Shown here: piece after piece, positions 53,130 to 62,035 of the stretch
Layout of the letters: each line of letters starts with the position of its first letter
Numbering within the stretch: the stretch's first letter is position 1
Source of the DNA: Streptomyces sp. MspMP-M5
Lineage (GTDB): Bacteria; Actinomycetota; Actinomycetes; Streptomycetales; Streptomycetaceae
DNA: 64,000 nt
Direction of reading: 5' to 3'
NCBI RefSeq assembly: GCF_000373585.1
Contig: NZ_KB891893.1
Span: 1 to 64,000, forward strand
Made by a program: the position numbers and the translations under genes
The notes under the pieces: model-generated
Seen by the model: only the letters and a program-made list of their open reading frames with translations
Databases searched by the model: none
Told to the model about the DNA's origin: nothing

Positions 53130-53167
53130 ATTTCCCAAGCATGACCCATTTGTTTCGCCGAGGTTAA
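53130..53167 (-). promoter_or_regulatory. GlnR box of glnA
   Basis: On the minus strand TTAAC-n6-GAAAC-n6-GTCAT-n6-GAAAT, the same four-part layout and six-base spacing as the glnII box, 101-138 bases upstream of the glnA ATG. It lies in the 307-base gap shared with the divergent RDD gene. No other feature is seen in the gap. Confidence 0.85.
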
Positions 53168-53336
53168 CCGGCGCGCTGTCGCCCTCACCCCCAGTGTGCG
53201 CCCACGGGAGCGGACGCGGAGTCGGGTGCGGCACCGCTGCGGCAACGGCTGCCGGGGGACGGTGGCGGCGGTGCGGTCGCGGTCGTCCGGGAACCCGGCG
53301 CCCGGGGAACGTATGCGGTCGCAGTACCGTGGACGG

Positions 53337-53804
53337 GTGGACAACAGGCAAGCAATCGGATCGTGGATCTCCGGGCCCCGGGCGACGGCCGAGGACATGG
53401 GTGTCGACTTCGGCTACCGCGGGCAGCAGCTCGGGCTGCCCGAGGAGGGCCCGGGGTCGATCGCACGGGTCGGCCGCCGCTTCGGCGCGCTCTTCATCGA
53501 CTGGGCGCTCTGCCTGCTCATCGCGTACGGGCTGCTCAGCGGCGGCAAGGCGCAGTCGGCGAGCAACTGGGCGCTGGTGGTGTTCGCGGTGCTGAGCGTG
53601 CTGACCGTCGGCACCGTCGGCTGCACCCCGGGCAAGCGGCTGCTGGGGCTGCGGGTGGTCGCTGAGGGCGGCGGCCGGATCACCCTGCCGAGGGTGGTGC
53701 TGCGGACGCTGCTGCTGGTGCTGGTCATCCCGGCGGCGATCTGGGACCGGGACGGCCGGGGGCTGCACGACCGGCTCAGCCGCGCGGTACAGGTGCGGAT
53801 CTAG
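53337..53804 (+). CDS. RDD-family membrane protein
   Basis: A 155-residue protein from GTG 53337. After a soluble N-terminus (about 50 residues) the RDD domain begins ARVGRRFGALFIDWALCLLI, with the Arg/Asp pair of the family. It has three hydrophobic helices, TPGKRLLGLRVV between the second and third, and DRDGRGLHDRLSRAVQV at the end. Function in the family is mostly unknown; some act in ion transport. Divergent from glnA and followed by a terminator. Confidence 0.88.
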   Translation: MDNRQAIGSWISGPRATAEDMGVDFGYRGQQLGLPEEGPGSIARVGRRFGALFIDWALCLLIAYGLLSGGKAQSASNWALVVFAVLSVLTVGTVGCTPGKRLLGLRVVAEGGGRITLPRVVLRTLLLVLVIPAAIWDRDGRGLHDRLSRAVQVRI

Positions 53805-53920
53805 CCACGGTACAGATGCGGATCTAGCTACAGCCGGCGACAGCCGGCCACGGCCGGCGGCAGAGCGGCAGCCAGCCGCGAGGAGGCCCCCATCGGCTCC
53901 TCGCGCCCCCACCAACGCCG

Positions 53921-53949
53921 GACGCCCCGAGGCCAAGCCTCGGGGCGTC
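53921..53949. terminator. Bidirectional terminator between RDD and DUF4191 genes
   Basis: GACGCCCCGAGGC (53921-53933), loop CAA, GCCTCGGGGCGTC (53937-53949): a perfect 13-bp stem between convergent genes. Confidence 0.8.
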
Positions 53950-54011
53950 GCACGTAGTTGTACGTAGTGGGGGAAATCCGGCGTGGCCGGTCAGCGCGTC
54001 TCAGCCGCGTC

Positions 54012-54722
54012 TCAGCGTGCCTTGCCGCCGCCCTTCGGCATCCGCATGCCCTTCGGCATCGGACCCTTCGGGACGGGCATGTTGCTCATCAGGTCGCCGA
54101 GGGCGCGCAGGCGGTCGTTGACGGCCGTCACCTGGGGGCCGGGGAGGACCCGGGGGAGCTTCAGCAGGTGGGTGCGCAGCTTCTTGAGGGGGACCTCGCC
54201 CTCGCCGTCGCCGACGACGATGTCGTGCACCGGGGCGTCCGCGACGGTGCGCGCCATGCGCTTCTTCTCGGCGCCCAGCAGGCCGCGCAGCCGGTTCGGG
54301 TTGCCCTCGCCGACCAGGACGATGCCGGCCTTGCCGACGGCGCGGTGCACCACGTCCTGGTTGCGGTTCATCGCGACGGCGGGGGTCACCGTCCAGCCGC
54401 GGCCGACGTTCTCCAGGACGGCGGCCGCCGCACCGGGCTGGCCCTCCATCTGCCCGAAGGCCGCCCGCTCGGCGCGCCGGCCGAAGATGATCGCCATCGC
54501 GAGGAACGCCAGGACGAAGCCCAGGACGCCCGCGTAGACGGGGTGGCCGATCACGAAGCCGATGGCGAGGAGGACGCCGAAGACGACGATTCCTGTGCCA
54601 GCGACGACAAGACCGACCTTGGAATCGACCCGACGGGTCATCTTGTAGGTCAGGGCGATCTGCTTCAGCCGCCCGGAGTTCTCAGCGCCGCCAGCGCCGG
54701 TTGCGTTTGCCTTCCTCGCCAT
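54012..54722 (-). CDS. DUF4191 membrane protein
   Basis: A 236-residue protein conserved beside lipA in actinobacteria. A basic N-terminus (MARKANATGAGGAENSGRLK) is followed by two adjacent helices (about 37-80, VGLVVAGTGIVVFGVLLAIG then a second). A cytoplasmic domain with GWTVTPAVAMNRNQDVVHRA and VGEGNPNRLRGLLGAEKKRM follows, and a C-terminus rich in KGxxMPKG ends it. This matches DUF4191. Function not established. ATG 54722 is where similarity starts. Confidence 0.88.
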   Translation of the reverse strand: MARKANATGAGGAENSGRLKQIALTYKMTRRVDSKVGLVVAGTGIVVFGVLLAIGFVIGHPVYAGVLGFVLAFLAMAIIFGRRAERAAFGQMEGQPGAAAAVLENVGRGWTVTPAVAMNRNQDVVHRAVGKAGIVLVGEGNPNRLRGLLGAEKKRMARTVADAPVHDIVVGDGEGEVPLKKLRTHLLKLPRVLPGPQVTAVNDRLRALGDLMSNMPVPKGPMPKGMRMPKGGGKAR

Positions 54723-54732
54723 ACACCGAAGT

Positions 54733-54948
54733 TTACGTGGCGTGCGGGCGCCGGGTGGCCGCGGCCTCCAGGACGTATCCGGCGTCGTACCGGTCCTTGG
54801 CGCGGCGGCGGTCCTCCAGGACCGATGTCCAGGCGTTGCGGCGGGCGGTGCGCTGGCCGCCGCGCAGCAGGACGGCCTCGATGGCACGCAGAGCACCGGT
54901 GACGGAGGGGATGGGGCGAGCGGTGGCGCGGAGCGGCGCGACCTCCAT
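54733..54948 (-). CDS. Small hypothetical protein between lipA and DUF4191 genes
   Basis: A 71-residue protein starting MEVAPLRATARPIPSVTGAL, with a C-terminal charged helix RRNAWTSVLEDRRRAKDRYD. The composition and the conserved-looking RNAW...EDRRRAKDR core look genuine, and I recall similar short proteins at this place in Streptomyces. ATG 54948 has GAGGGAG upstream. In-frame ATGs at 55023 and 55029 would extend it but lack a ribosome site. Ten bases separate it from the DUF4191 gene, so the two are probably cotranscribed. Confidence 0.6.
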   Translation of the reverse strand: MEVAPLRATARPIPSVTGALRAIEAVLLRGGQRTARRNAWTSVLEDRRRAKDRYDAGYVLEAAATRRPHAT

Positions 54949-55080
54949 GGTGATGGTCTCCCTCGGACGAACGGACACGAACAGGGGGTGCGGGGGGAGG
55001 TGTCTTGCGGTGCGTACATCCATCGTCACCGAAGGGTGTTACCAACGGATGACCTGCCGGTCAAACACCTATGAAACGTT

Positions 55081-55126
55081 GACGCGGCCCCGACGCCCCC
55101 TGCCTGGGGGAGTGCGGGGCCGCGTC
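55081..55126 (-). terminator. lipA terminator
   Basis: GACGCGGCCCC (55081-55091) pairs with GGGGCCGCGTC (55116-55126), with an inner CCCCC/GGGGG hairpin. It lies 45 bases past the lipA stop. Confidence 0.7.
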
Positions 55127-55170
55127 TCCTAAGCATGTGCCACGTTTCACAAGTTGGCGCGCCGGGGGCG

Positions 55171-56121
55171 TCAAACCGCCTGACTGGACGCCTCGACCTC
55201 GCGCCGCTCGACCGCCTGCTGGTAGAGGCGGCCGGCGCGGTAGGAGGAGCGGACCAGCGGGCCGGACATGACGCCGGCGTAGCCGATCTCCTCGGCCTCC
55301 TCCTTGAGCTCCACGAACTCGGCCGGCTTGACCCAGCGCTCGATGGGGTGGTGGCGGACCGAGGGGCGCAGGTACTGGGTGATCGTGATCAGCTCGCAGC
55401 CCGCGTCGTGCAGGTCCTGGAGCGCCTGGCTGATCTCCTCGCGGGTCTCGCCCATGCCCAGGATGAGGTTGGACTTGGTGACCAGGCCGGCCTCGCGGGA
55501 CTTGGTGATCACCTCCAGCGACCGCTCGTAGCGGAAGCCGGGGCGGATCCGCTTGAAGATCCGCGGGACCGTCTCGACGTTGTGGGCCAGCACCTCCGGG
55601 CGGGAGGAGAAGACCTCGGCGAGCTGCTCGGGGATCGCGTTGAAGTCCGGGATCAGCAGTTCCACGCCGGTGTCGGGCATCGCGGCGTGGATCTGGCGGA
55701 CGGTCTCGGCGTAGAGCCAGGCGCCGCCGTCCTCCAGGTCGTCGCGGGCGACGCCGGTGATCGTGGCGTACTTCAGGCCCATGGTCTGCACGGACTCGGC
55801 GACCCGGCGCGGCTCGTCGCGGTCCAGCGCCTGCGGCTTGCCGGTGTCGATCTGGCAGAAGTCGCAGCGGCGGGTGCACTGGTCACCACCGATGAGGAAG
55901 GTCGCCTCGCGGTCCTCCCAGCACTCGAAGATGTTGGGACAGCCCGCCTCCTGGCAGACCGTGTGCAGACCCTCGCTCTTGACCAGGCCCTGGAGGTGGT
56001 TGTACTCGGGACCCATTTTCGCCCGGGTCTTGATCCACTCGGGCTTGCGCTCGATGGGGGTCTGGCTGTTGCGGACCTCCAGGCGCAGCATCTTGCGTCC
56101 GTCGGGTGCGACTGCGGACAC
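55171..56121 (-). CDS. lipA: Lipoyl synthase
   Basis: A 316-residue radical-SAM enzyme that inserts two sulfurs into octanoyl groups on lipoyl domains. The auxiliary cluster cysteines are C56, C61 and C67 (HTVCQEAGCPNIFECWED). The radical-SAM cluster cysteines are C82, C86 and C89 (QCTRRCDFCQIDTGKP). LEDGGAWLYAETVRQIH and the C-terminal SSYRAGRLY (RSSY motif, providing Ser to the auxiliary cluster) complete the family pattern. It acts after LipB, encoded just upstream on the same strand (141-base gap). Confidence 0.97.
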   Translation of the reverse strand: MSAVAPDGRKMLRLEVRNSQTPIERKPEWIKTRAKMGPEYNHLQGLVKSEGLHTVCQEAGCPNIFECWEDREATFLIGGDQCTRRCDFCQIDTGKPQALDRDEPRRVAESVQTMGLKYATITGVARDDLEDGGAWLYAETVRQIHAAMPDTGVELLIPDFNAIPEQLAEVFSSRPEVLAHNVETVPRIFKRIRPGFRYERSLEVITKSREAGLVTKSNLILGMGETREEISQALQDLHDAGCELITITQYLRPSVRHHPIERWVKPAEFVELKEEAEEIGYAGVMSGPLVRSSYRAGRLYQQAVERREVEASSQAV

Positions 56122-56262
56122 GTCGGCTCCCTAACAACTTCGATTCTTCGGCGTACACCAGGGTACGCCCGTCAATTCGCACGCATTTCCACGTGCGGGT
56201 CGTGCTTGGCCGAACCCCGGACGGGAGGGCGGCATTCCCGCGGCCCGGCCGCGGGGCGGTGC

Positions 56263-57078
56263 TCAGACCGCGCGGGGGAGCAGGACGGCGTTCTCCAGGA
56301 CCTCTCCCAGGTGTTTCTCGACGACCGGCAGGGCCTCGGCGATGGTGACCTCGCGGCCCAGCTCGCCGGAGAGCGAGGCGACACCGGCGTCCCGGATGCC
56401 GCACGGCACGATCTTGTCGAACGAGGTGGTGTCCGGATTCACATTGAGGGCGAAGCCGTGCATGGTGACGCCCTTGGCGACGCGGATGCCGATCGCGGCG
56501 AGCTTGCGGTCCTCGCCGCGCTGGCCGGCGTTGGACGGGGCGTACTCCGGGCCGTTCAGCCGCGGGTCGAACAACTCGTCCGCGGTCCGCGGGTCGAAGT
56601 CGAGCTGCAGCCCGCCGAGGGCCGGCCGCTGCTCCACCGGATCGCCCAGGACCCACACGCCGCTGCGCCCCTCGACCCGGGTGCCCTCGACGCCGAACTC
56701 GGCGCAGACCCGGATGAGGGCCTCCTCCAGCCGCCGGACGTGCGCGACCACGTCGACGGGGCGCGGCAGCTTCTGGATCGGGTAGCCCACCAGCTGGCCC
56801 GGGCCGTGCCAGGTGATCTTCCCGCCGCGGTCCACGTCGACGACCGGGGTGCCGTCCAGGGGGCGTTCGTCGTCGGAGGTGCGGCGGCCCGCGGTGTAGA
56901 CGGCCTGGTGCTCCAGGAGCAGGCAGGTGTCGGGGATCTCGTCGGCGAACCGGGCCGCGTGGATGCGACGCTGCTCCTGCCACGCGGACTCGTACTCGAC
57001 GGCGTCCGTCCCGAAGCCCAGATGCACAAAGCGCAGCCCCTCGGGTACGGGGGTCTCCCCCCGAGAGATCGCAGTCAC
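56263..57078 (-). CDS. lipB: Octanoyl-[ACP]-protein octanoyltransferase
   Basis: A 271-residue transferase that moves octanoate from ACP to the lipoyl domains of dehydrogenase complexes. Landmarks: LLLEHQAVYTAGRRT, GGKITWHGPGQLVGYPI, EGRSGVWV, KLAAIGIRVAKGVTMHGFAL with the catalytic Lys, and IVPCGIRDAGVASL with the nucleophile Cys. GTG 57078 is chosen because GAGGAG lies about six bases upstream on its strand. Family similarity begins about 15 residues later. Paired with lipA. Confidence 0.95.
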   Translation of the reverse strand: MTAISRGETPVPEGLRFVHLGFGTDAVEYESAWQEQRRIHAARFADEIPDTCLLLEHQAVYTAGRRTSDDERPLDGTPVVDVDRGGKITWHGPGQLVGYPIQKLPRPVDVVAHVRRLEEALIRVCAEFGVEGTRVEGRSGVWVLGDPVEQRPALGGLQLDFDPRTADELFDPRLNGPEYAPSNAGQRGEDRKLAAIGIRVAKGVTMHGFALNVNPDTTSFDKIVPCGIRDAGVASLSGELGREVTIAEALPVVEKHLGEVLENAVLLPRAV

Positions 57079-57392
57079 GGCAGCTCCTCTTCGAACCTTG
57101 TCGCAGATCCCTGCGACGTGTGATGCCTCTTGCGAGGCACGTGCGATGCCACGTCGCGCCCATGCCACTGTACGGCCGCCCGTTGCGCCCCCCGCACCGG
57201 GCCGGTGCGCCGCACGGCCCTCGAAGCGCCTGTGACGTGCTCACACGATCGGATGAACGCGGGGCGCAGGCCGCGAGAAAGGCGCTGAAGGCCGTTACAT
57301 TCACGCCGTTCCACAAGGGCGAAGCGAGCATGCCGGACGGGATCAGTCGAACCCGGCGGCCCGGCCCGGAAGGCAGGAGACCGGTAAAGCTG
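57079..57392. other. Divergent region between lipB and the NsdA-like gene
   Basis: A 314-base gap with both promoters. A plus-strand frame open through it could extend the regulator at its N-terminus (ATG 57330). No operator or RNA feature recognised. Confidence 0.35.
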
Positions 57393-58850
57393 ATGACGGA
57401 ACGACCCCCGCACCACACGCCCAACCGCCAACTGGCCGCGCTCATCGCCGAGGCGGGCTTCTCCAACGCAGGGCTGGCCAGACGGGTTGATCAACTGGGC
57501 ATCGAGCACGGCCTCGATCTGCGCTACGACAAGACGTCGGTGACGCGCTGGCTGCGCGGGCAGCAGCCCAGAGGCACCACCCCCGCGCTGATCGCGGAGG
57601 TCTTCACCCGTCGGCTGGGGCGCCGGCTCTCCGCGCAGGACCTCGGTCTGGACGCTTGCGCGCCGGTGTACGCCGGGCTGGAGTTCGCCTCCACGCCGAC
57701 CGAGGCGGTGGACATCGTCAGCGGACTGTGGCGCAAGGACTCCGGCAGCCACGCCGAACTCCGCAAGATCGCCTTCACCCCGGCCGGCCTGGTGGTGCCC
57801 AGCCGGGACTGGCTCATCGGCCGCCCCGACGAACGCGTCGCGCACGGCGAGCCGGCGGGCGAGGCCGGCGAGCGGGTCCCGCTCCAGGGCGGCCGGTCGG
57901 CCGTGCCCCGGCAGCGGCAGACCGAGCGGGTGGACCGCACCCAGGGCGGCCGGGTCACCTCCGGCGACATCGCGGCCCTGCGCTCGGTCGGCGAGCTGTT
58001 CCGCGCCCTGGACCACGCCTACGGCGGCGGCCACGCCCGCCAGGCCCTGGTGCGCTATCTGGAGCACGAGGCCGAGCCGATGCTGCGCGGCACCTACGGG
58101 GAGACCGTCGGCCGCCGGCTGTTCTCGGCCGCCGCCGACCTGACCCGGCTGGCCGGCTGGACCTCGTACGACATCGCCGCGCACGGGCTGGCGCAGCGGT
58201 ACTTCGTCCAGGCGCTGCGGCTGTCCCAGGCCGCCGGCGACCGGGCGTACGGCGCCTATGTCCTGGTGACGATGAGCCGGCAGGCGGTCTATCTGGGGCA
58301 CGGCCGGGAGGCCGTCCAACTGGCCCGGGTCGCCCAGCAGGGCGTCGGCAGCGGTGTGCCGCCCACCGTGCAGGCGCTGCTGCACGCCGCCGAGGCGCGC
58401 GGCCACGGCGTCCTCGGCGAGGTCCGGGCCTGCACGGCCGCGCTGGCCCGCGCCGAACGGGCCCTGGAGGGCGCCCGTCCCGGGGACGACACCCCCTACT
58501 GGGCGCGCTTCTTCGACGAGGCCCAGCTCGCCGACGAACTCGCGCACTGCCACCGCGATCTCCAGCAGTACCGCGCCGCCTCCCAGCACGCCGAGCGCTC
58601 GCTGCAGCTGCGCGCCGCCGGGTTCGCCCGCAGCCGGCTGTTCTGCCGGGTGGTGCTGGCCACCGCGCGGCTGGGCCTGGGCGAGTTGGAGCAGGCGTGC
58701 ACGCTCGGCGCCGAGGCGGCCCTGCAGGCGTCCGAGATGCGCTCGGTCCGGGCCCACGAGTACGTCCGGGACTTCGAGCGCAGGCTGGAGCCGTACCGGG
58801 ACGCGCCGGCGGTGCGCGGCTACCGCGAGCGGGTGGCCGCGCTGGGCTGA
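57393..58850 (+). CDS. NsdA-like regulatory protein with helix-turn-helix and TPR-like repeats
   Basis: A 485-residue protein. The N-terminal domain NRQLAALIAEAGFSNAGLAR with KTSVTRWLRGQQPRGTTPAL matches the HTH-like start of the NsdA family (negative regulators of development and antibiotic production in Streptomyces). The C-terminal ~280 residues are helical repeats of TPR type (QALRLSQAAGDRAYGAYVLV; ELAHCHRDLQQYRAASQHAE). A variable linker (about 150-190) joins them. ATG 57393 has a GGAG about 14 bases upstream; ATG 57330 would add 21 residues. Divergent from lipB. Ligand and targets unknown. Confidence 0.75.
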   Translation: MTERPPHHTPNRQLAALIAEAGFSNAGLARRVDQLGIEHGLDLRYDKTSVTRWLRGQQPRGTTPALIAEVFTRRLGRRLSAQDLGLDACAPVYAGLEFASTPTEAVDIVSGLWRKDSGSHAELRKIAFTPAGLVVPSRDWLIGRPDERVAHGEPAGEAGERVPLQGGRSAVPRQRQTERVDRTQGGRVTSGDIAALRSVGELFRALDHAYGGGHARQALVRYLEHEAEPMLRGTYGETVGRRLFSAAADLTRLAGWTSYDIAAHGLAQRYFVQALRLSQAAGDRAYGAYVLVTMSRQAVYLGHGREAVQLARVAQQGVGSGVPPTVQALLHAAEARGHGVLGEVRACTAALARAERALEGARPGDDTPYWARFFDEAQLADELAHCHRDLQQYRAASQHAERSLQLRAAGFARSRLFCRVVLATARLGLGELEQACTLGAEAALQASEMRSVRAHEYVRDFERRLEPYRDAPAVRGYRERVAALG

Positions 58851-58864
58851 CGGGCCGGTGTGCC

Positions 58865-60121
58865 CTAGGCCGCCGCCGGTACGGTGTCCGGTTCCGGACG
58901 GGCCGGGAGGCCGAAGTCCTGGAGGAGGGCGCGGGCGGCGCGGTGGCCGGAGCGCAGGGCCCCCTGGAGGGTGCTGGTGTCGCGGTGGTCGCCGCAGACG
59001 TACAGCCCGGCCAGCACCCGGACGGTGCGCTGCGGGTCGTGCGGGGTGGCCATCGCCGGTACCGCGTACGGGTTGTGATGGCCCGTCAGGAGTTGCCAGT
59101 CGTCCGTCCGCACGCCGTAGATCCGGTCCAGCCGGGGCCGGACGGTCTTGTCGAGGACGTCCAGCGGCAGCGCCGCGGCGGGGCCGAGGACGACGGTGGT
59201 GACCAGCGGCCGGCCGGGCGGGGTGCGGGACGGGTCGATCGCGCCGGCGAGGTAGCTGAAGCCGATGGGGCCCTCGGTCGGCAGGATCAGGGCGGTGTCC
59301 CGGGCGGGGCCGCCGCGGGTGCCGGCCGGGGCGTCCGCGGTGTGGTGCAGCACCGTCAGCGGGTGGAAGGCGGGCACCCGCAGCCCCGGCAGCAGTGCGG
59401 CGGCGTCCCGCGCGCCGGTCGCCACCAGCACCGCCCGGCACGGTATCCGGCCGTGCTCGCGGGTGTGGACGCCGTTGGTGTCGACGGCCGTGACCGCCAC
59501 GGAGGTCCGTACGGTGCCCGGCGGCAGACCGGCCGCCAGCAGTTCCGGTACGGCCGAGGCGCCGCCCGTCGGCAGCGCCAGCCGGCCGTCCGCGAAGGCC
59601 CGCAGCACCTGCGCCGCGCCCCGGCTGGAGCCGCCCAGCCGGGGATCGCAGAGCAGGGCGCCCAGCAGCGGCCGCAGGAAGGTGTCGTGGGTGCGCGGCG
59701 GGAACGCCGGGCGGCCGGCCAGGGCGTCACTGACCGGACGGTCGGCGATCCGCTCCGTGCGCCGGTCGGCGCGTGTGAGGGCGCGCGCCGCGGAGAGTGC
59801 GCCCCTTGTGCATCGCAGCGGGCTGATGCGCTGGACCCGCTGCCCGTTGTGGAGGCCCAGCCCGGCCGCGAACGGACGCAGCGTCAGCTCCGCCAGGCCG
59901 GGCGTGCGACGCAGCGCGACCGGGGAGACCGCCAGCGGGCGGCCGCAGCGGTCCAGACGGAAGCCGTCCACCTCGTCGGTGGCGGAGCGGCCGCCGACCC
60001 GCTCGGCGGCCTCCAGGACGGTGACCGAGAGCCCGGCCCCGGTCAGATGGCGGGCGGCGGCGAGGCCGGCCGGCCCGGCCCCCACGATGACGACGTCGAC
60101 GGCCGATGCGGAGCGCAGCAC
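58865..60121 (-). CDS. FAD-dependent oxidoreductase (protoporphyrinogen-oxidase/amine-oxidase-like)
   Basis: A 418-residue flavoprotein. The dinucleotide fold is VDVVIVGAGPAGLAAARHL (residues about 8-26), then TVLEAAERVGGRS, and a C-terminal FAD motif LAGLYVCGDHRDTSTLQGAL. This is the NAD(P)-binding-8/amine-oxidase layout. The substrate is not known; carotenoid, porphyrin or amine oxidation are family options. GTG 60121 has GAGGGG just upstream. Convergent with the NsdA-like gene, separated by only 14 bases. Confidence 0.88.
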   Translation of the reverse strand: MLRSASAVDVVIVGAGPAGLAAARHLTGAGLSVTVLEAAERVGGRSATDEVDGFRLDRCGRPLAVSPVALRRTPGLAELTLRPFAAGLGLHNGQRVQRISPLRCTRGALSAARALTRADRRTERIADRPVSDALAGRPAFPPRTHDTFLRPLLGALLCDPRLGGSSRGAAQVLRAFADGRLALPTGGASAVPELLAAGLPPGTVRTSVAVTAVDTNGVHTREHGRIPCRAVLVATGARDAAALLPGLRVPAFHPLTVLHHTADAPAGTRGGPARDTALILPTEGPIGFSYLAGAIDPSRTPPGRPLVTTVVLGPAAALPLDVLDKTVRPRLDRIYGVRTDDWQLLTGHHNPYAVPAMATPHDPQRTVRVLAGLYVCGDHRDTSTLQGALRSGHRAARALLQDFGLPARPEPDTVPAAA

Positions 60122-60307
60122 ATTCCCCTCCCGAGGTCGGTCCCAGCGGCAGCGCACGGTGCTGATGCCCGGTGCGGCCGCCCGGGATGCCCAGTGGTGT
60201 GTCCGAGGACCGTAGGGACCACCGCGCCCCGGCCGACAGGGGCGCCCCGGGGGCGCGTCGGAGCGGCCCCCGCGCCACTTCCCGGCCCGCGGGGCCCGGG
60301 GGTCGTC

Positions 60308-61201
60308 CTACGACGCCAGAGCGGCGCGCACCGCGTCGCCGATCCGCGGGTCCGTGAAGGCGAAACCGGACTCCAGCAGCCGCCGCGGCACGATCCGTTG
60401 ACTGCCCAGCACGTCCTGTGCGAACTCCCCGAGGACGAGCCGCAGCACCGGCGCCGGCACCGTGCACAGCGTGGGGCGGCGCAGCACCCGGCCCATCACC
60501 GCCGTCGCCTCGCGGTTGGTGACCGGCTCCGGCGCGGTGAGGTTGACCGGCCCGGACAGCCCCTCGGTGACCAGCAGATGGCGGAGCGCCGCGAGGTGGT
60601 CCCGCAGGGAGATGAAGCTCCAGTACTGGCCGCCGTCCCCGAGCCGGCCGCCCAACCCCATCCGGAACAGCGGGAAGAGCCGCCCCCAGGCCCCGCCGGA
60701 GCGCGCCACGACCAGGCCGGTCCGGGCGAAGACGGTCCGGATGCCGGCCTCCTGGGCGGGCGCCGCCGCCTCCTCCCAGGCCACGCACAGCTCCGGCAGG
60801 AAGCCCGTACCGGCCGGCGCGCGCTCGTCCGTGCGCCGGTCGCCGGTGTCGCCGTAGAAGCCGATGGCGCTGCCGCTGACGAGGACCCGCGGCGGCTCGT
60901 CCATCGCGGCCAGCGCGGTGGCCAGCGTCCGGGTGCCCAGCACCCGGCTGTCGCGGAGTTCCTGTTTGTACGCGGCCGTCCAGCGGTGGTCGGCGACGCC
61001 CGCCCCGGCGAGGTGCACCACCGCCGCGCAGCCGGCCAGCGCGGCCGGGTCCAGCCGCCGCCCCGCGGGGTCCCAGGCCACCTCGTCGGCCGCCGCCGGC
61101 CGTCGGCGCACGAGCCGGACGACGTCGTGGCCGTCCGCGCGCAGGTTCCGGACGAGGGCCGTGCCGATGAGTCCGGTCGAGCCGGTGATCGCGATCCGCA
61201 T
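60308..61201 (-). CDS. TIGR01777-family NAD-dependent epimerase-like protein
   Basis: A 297-residue short-chain-dehydrogenase-fold protein. The Rossmann motif ITGSTGLIGTALVRNL is at the N-terminus, then VVHLAGAGVADHRWT, and LVSGSAIGFYGDTGDR with the catalytic Tyr. The C-terminal DUF1731 segment is LRLVLGEFAQDVLGSQRIVP through LLESGFAFTDPRIGDA. This is the YfcH/SulA-like family, with no established substrate. Start ATG 61201. Same strand as the flavoprotein gene 186 bases downstream. Confidence 0.9.
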   Translation of the reverse strand: MRIAITGSTGLIGTALVRNLRADGHDVVRLVRRRPAAADEVAWDPAGRRLDPAALAGCAAVVHLAGAGVADHRWTAAYKQELRDSRVLGTRTLATALAAMDEPPRVLVSGSAIGFYGDTGDRRTDERAPAGTGFLPELCVAWEEAAAPAQEAGIRTVFARTGLVVARSGGAWGRLFPLFRMGLGGRLGDGGQYWSFISLRDHLAALRHLLVTEGLSGPVNLTAPEPVTNREATAVMGRVLRRPTLCTVPAPVLRLVLGEFAQDVLGSQRIVPRRLLESGFAFTDPRIGDAVRAALAS

Positions 61202-61276
61202 GGGGCCATCCTGCCCGCAATCCGGGGCGACGCAGGGGACCGGCCGGGACGGACCGTGCGGGACGGACGGGCGGGC

Positions 61277-61795
61277 TCAGCGGCGGAAGCGGGCCCACAG
61301 CCGGGGGAAGCGCTCGGCCAGGGCCGCGTCGTCGTCGAAGTCGAGGTAGCCGCCGAGCGGTTCCGGCGGGGCCGGCGGCAGCCGCAGGTCGGGCATGACG
61401 GCGCCGGTCAGCTGCTCGTACGCCTCGTCGGCGGCGTAGCCCAGCTCCTCGGCGTCGCCGTCGGTCTCCTCGTCGAAGTCGCCGACGAGACGGGCGAGCT
61501 GGTCCGGATCGTCCAGCGCGCCCTCGAAGACGTGCCGGCCCTGGCCGATCAGCCAGCAGCGGAAGTAGTCGAAGGCGTCGTCGCTCGCGCCGTCCAGCAT
61601 CAGGGCCGCGGCGGCCCACAGGTCCCAGGTGTAGGCGCGGTTGTAGCGTTCCTCGAAGTGGCGGGCGAAGTCGACGACGCGGTCCGGGTCGAGCCCGAGC
61701 AGCCGCTCGACCAGTGCGTCGGCCTGCTCCTCGGGGTCGTTCCCGGCGGCCGCGCGGGAGTCGTCGATCAGCTCCCAGAAGTCCGTCTCGTCCAT
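61277..61795 (-). CDS. DUF4240 family protein
   Basis: A 172-residue acidic protein starting MDETDFWELIDDSRAAAGND, with YTWDLWAAAALMLDGASDDA, FDYFRCWLIGQGRHVFEGAL and a Glu/Asp-rich C-terminus. This is the DUF4240 pattern (F-W-x-L-I-D at the start, YFRxWLIxxG in the middle), in the group of WGR/SUKH-like immunity and regulatory proteins by some classifications. Function unknown. ATG 61795. 75 bases upstream of the epimerase-like gene on the same strand. Confidence 0.82.
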   Translation of the reverse strand: MDETDFWELIDDSRAAAGNDPEEQADALVERLLGLDPDRVVDFARHFEERYNRAYTWDLWAAAALMLDGASDDAFDYFRCWLIGQGRHVFEGALDDPDQLARLVGDFDEETDGDAEELGYAADEAYEQLTGAVMPDLRLPPAPPEPLGGYLDFDDDAALAERFPRLWARFRR

Positions 61796-62035
61796 CACCG
61801 CTCCAGCATCCGCCCTGCCGCCGCGCCCCGCACGCGGAATGCCCCGGACACGCCGGGGCGCCGTCCGGGCCGGCGGTCCGGGGCGCCGGGAGGGGTGACC
61901 CGGCGGTGACCGCGCCGGGACTCCCTCGTTGTGCGGCATGCACGACGGCAGTACAAATCTGTCCCAATCCTCCCACCCAGCCCACCCGGCATCCCCCACC
62001 CCCGCACTCCCACTTCGTGAAGGGCGCTTACCGCC

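Noticed and set aside
57656..61909. 1417-codon plus-strand frame
   Set aside because: Runs out of frame through the NsdA-like gene and antisense through three minus-strand genes; no motifs.
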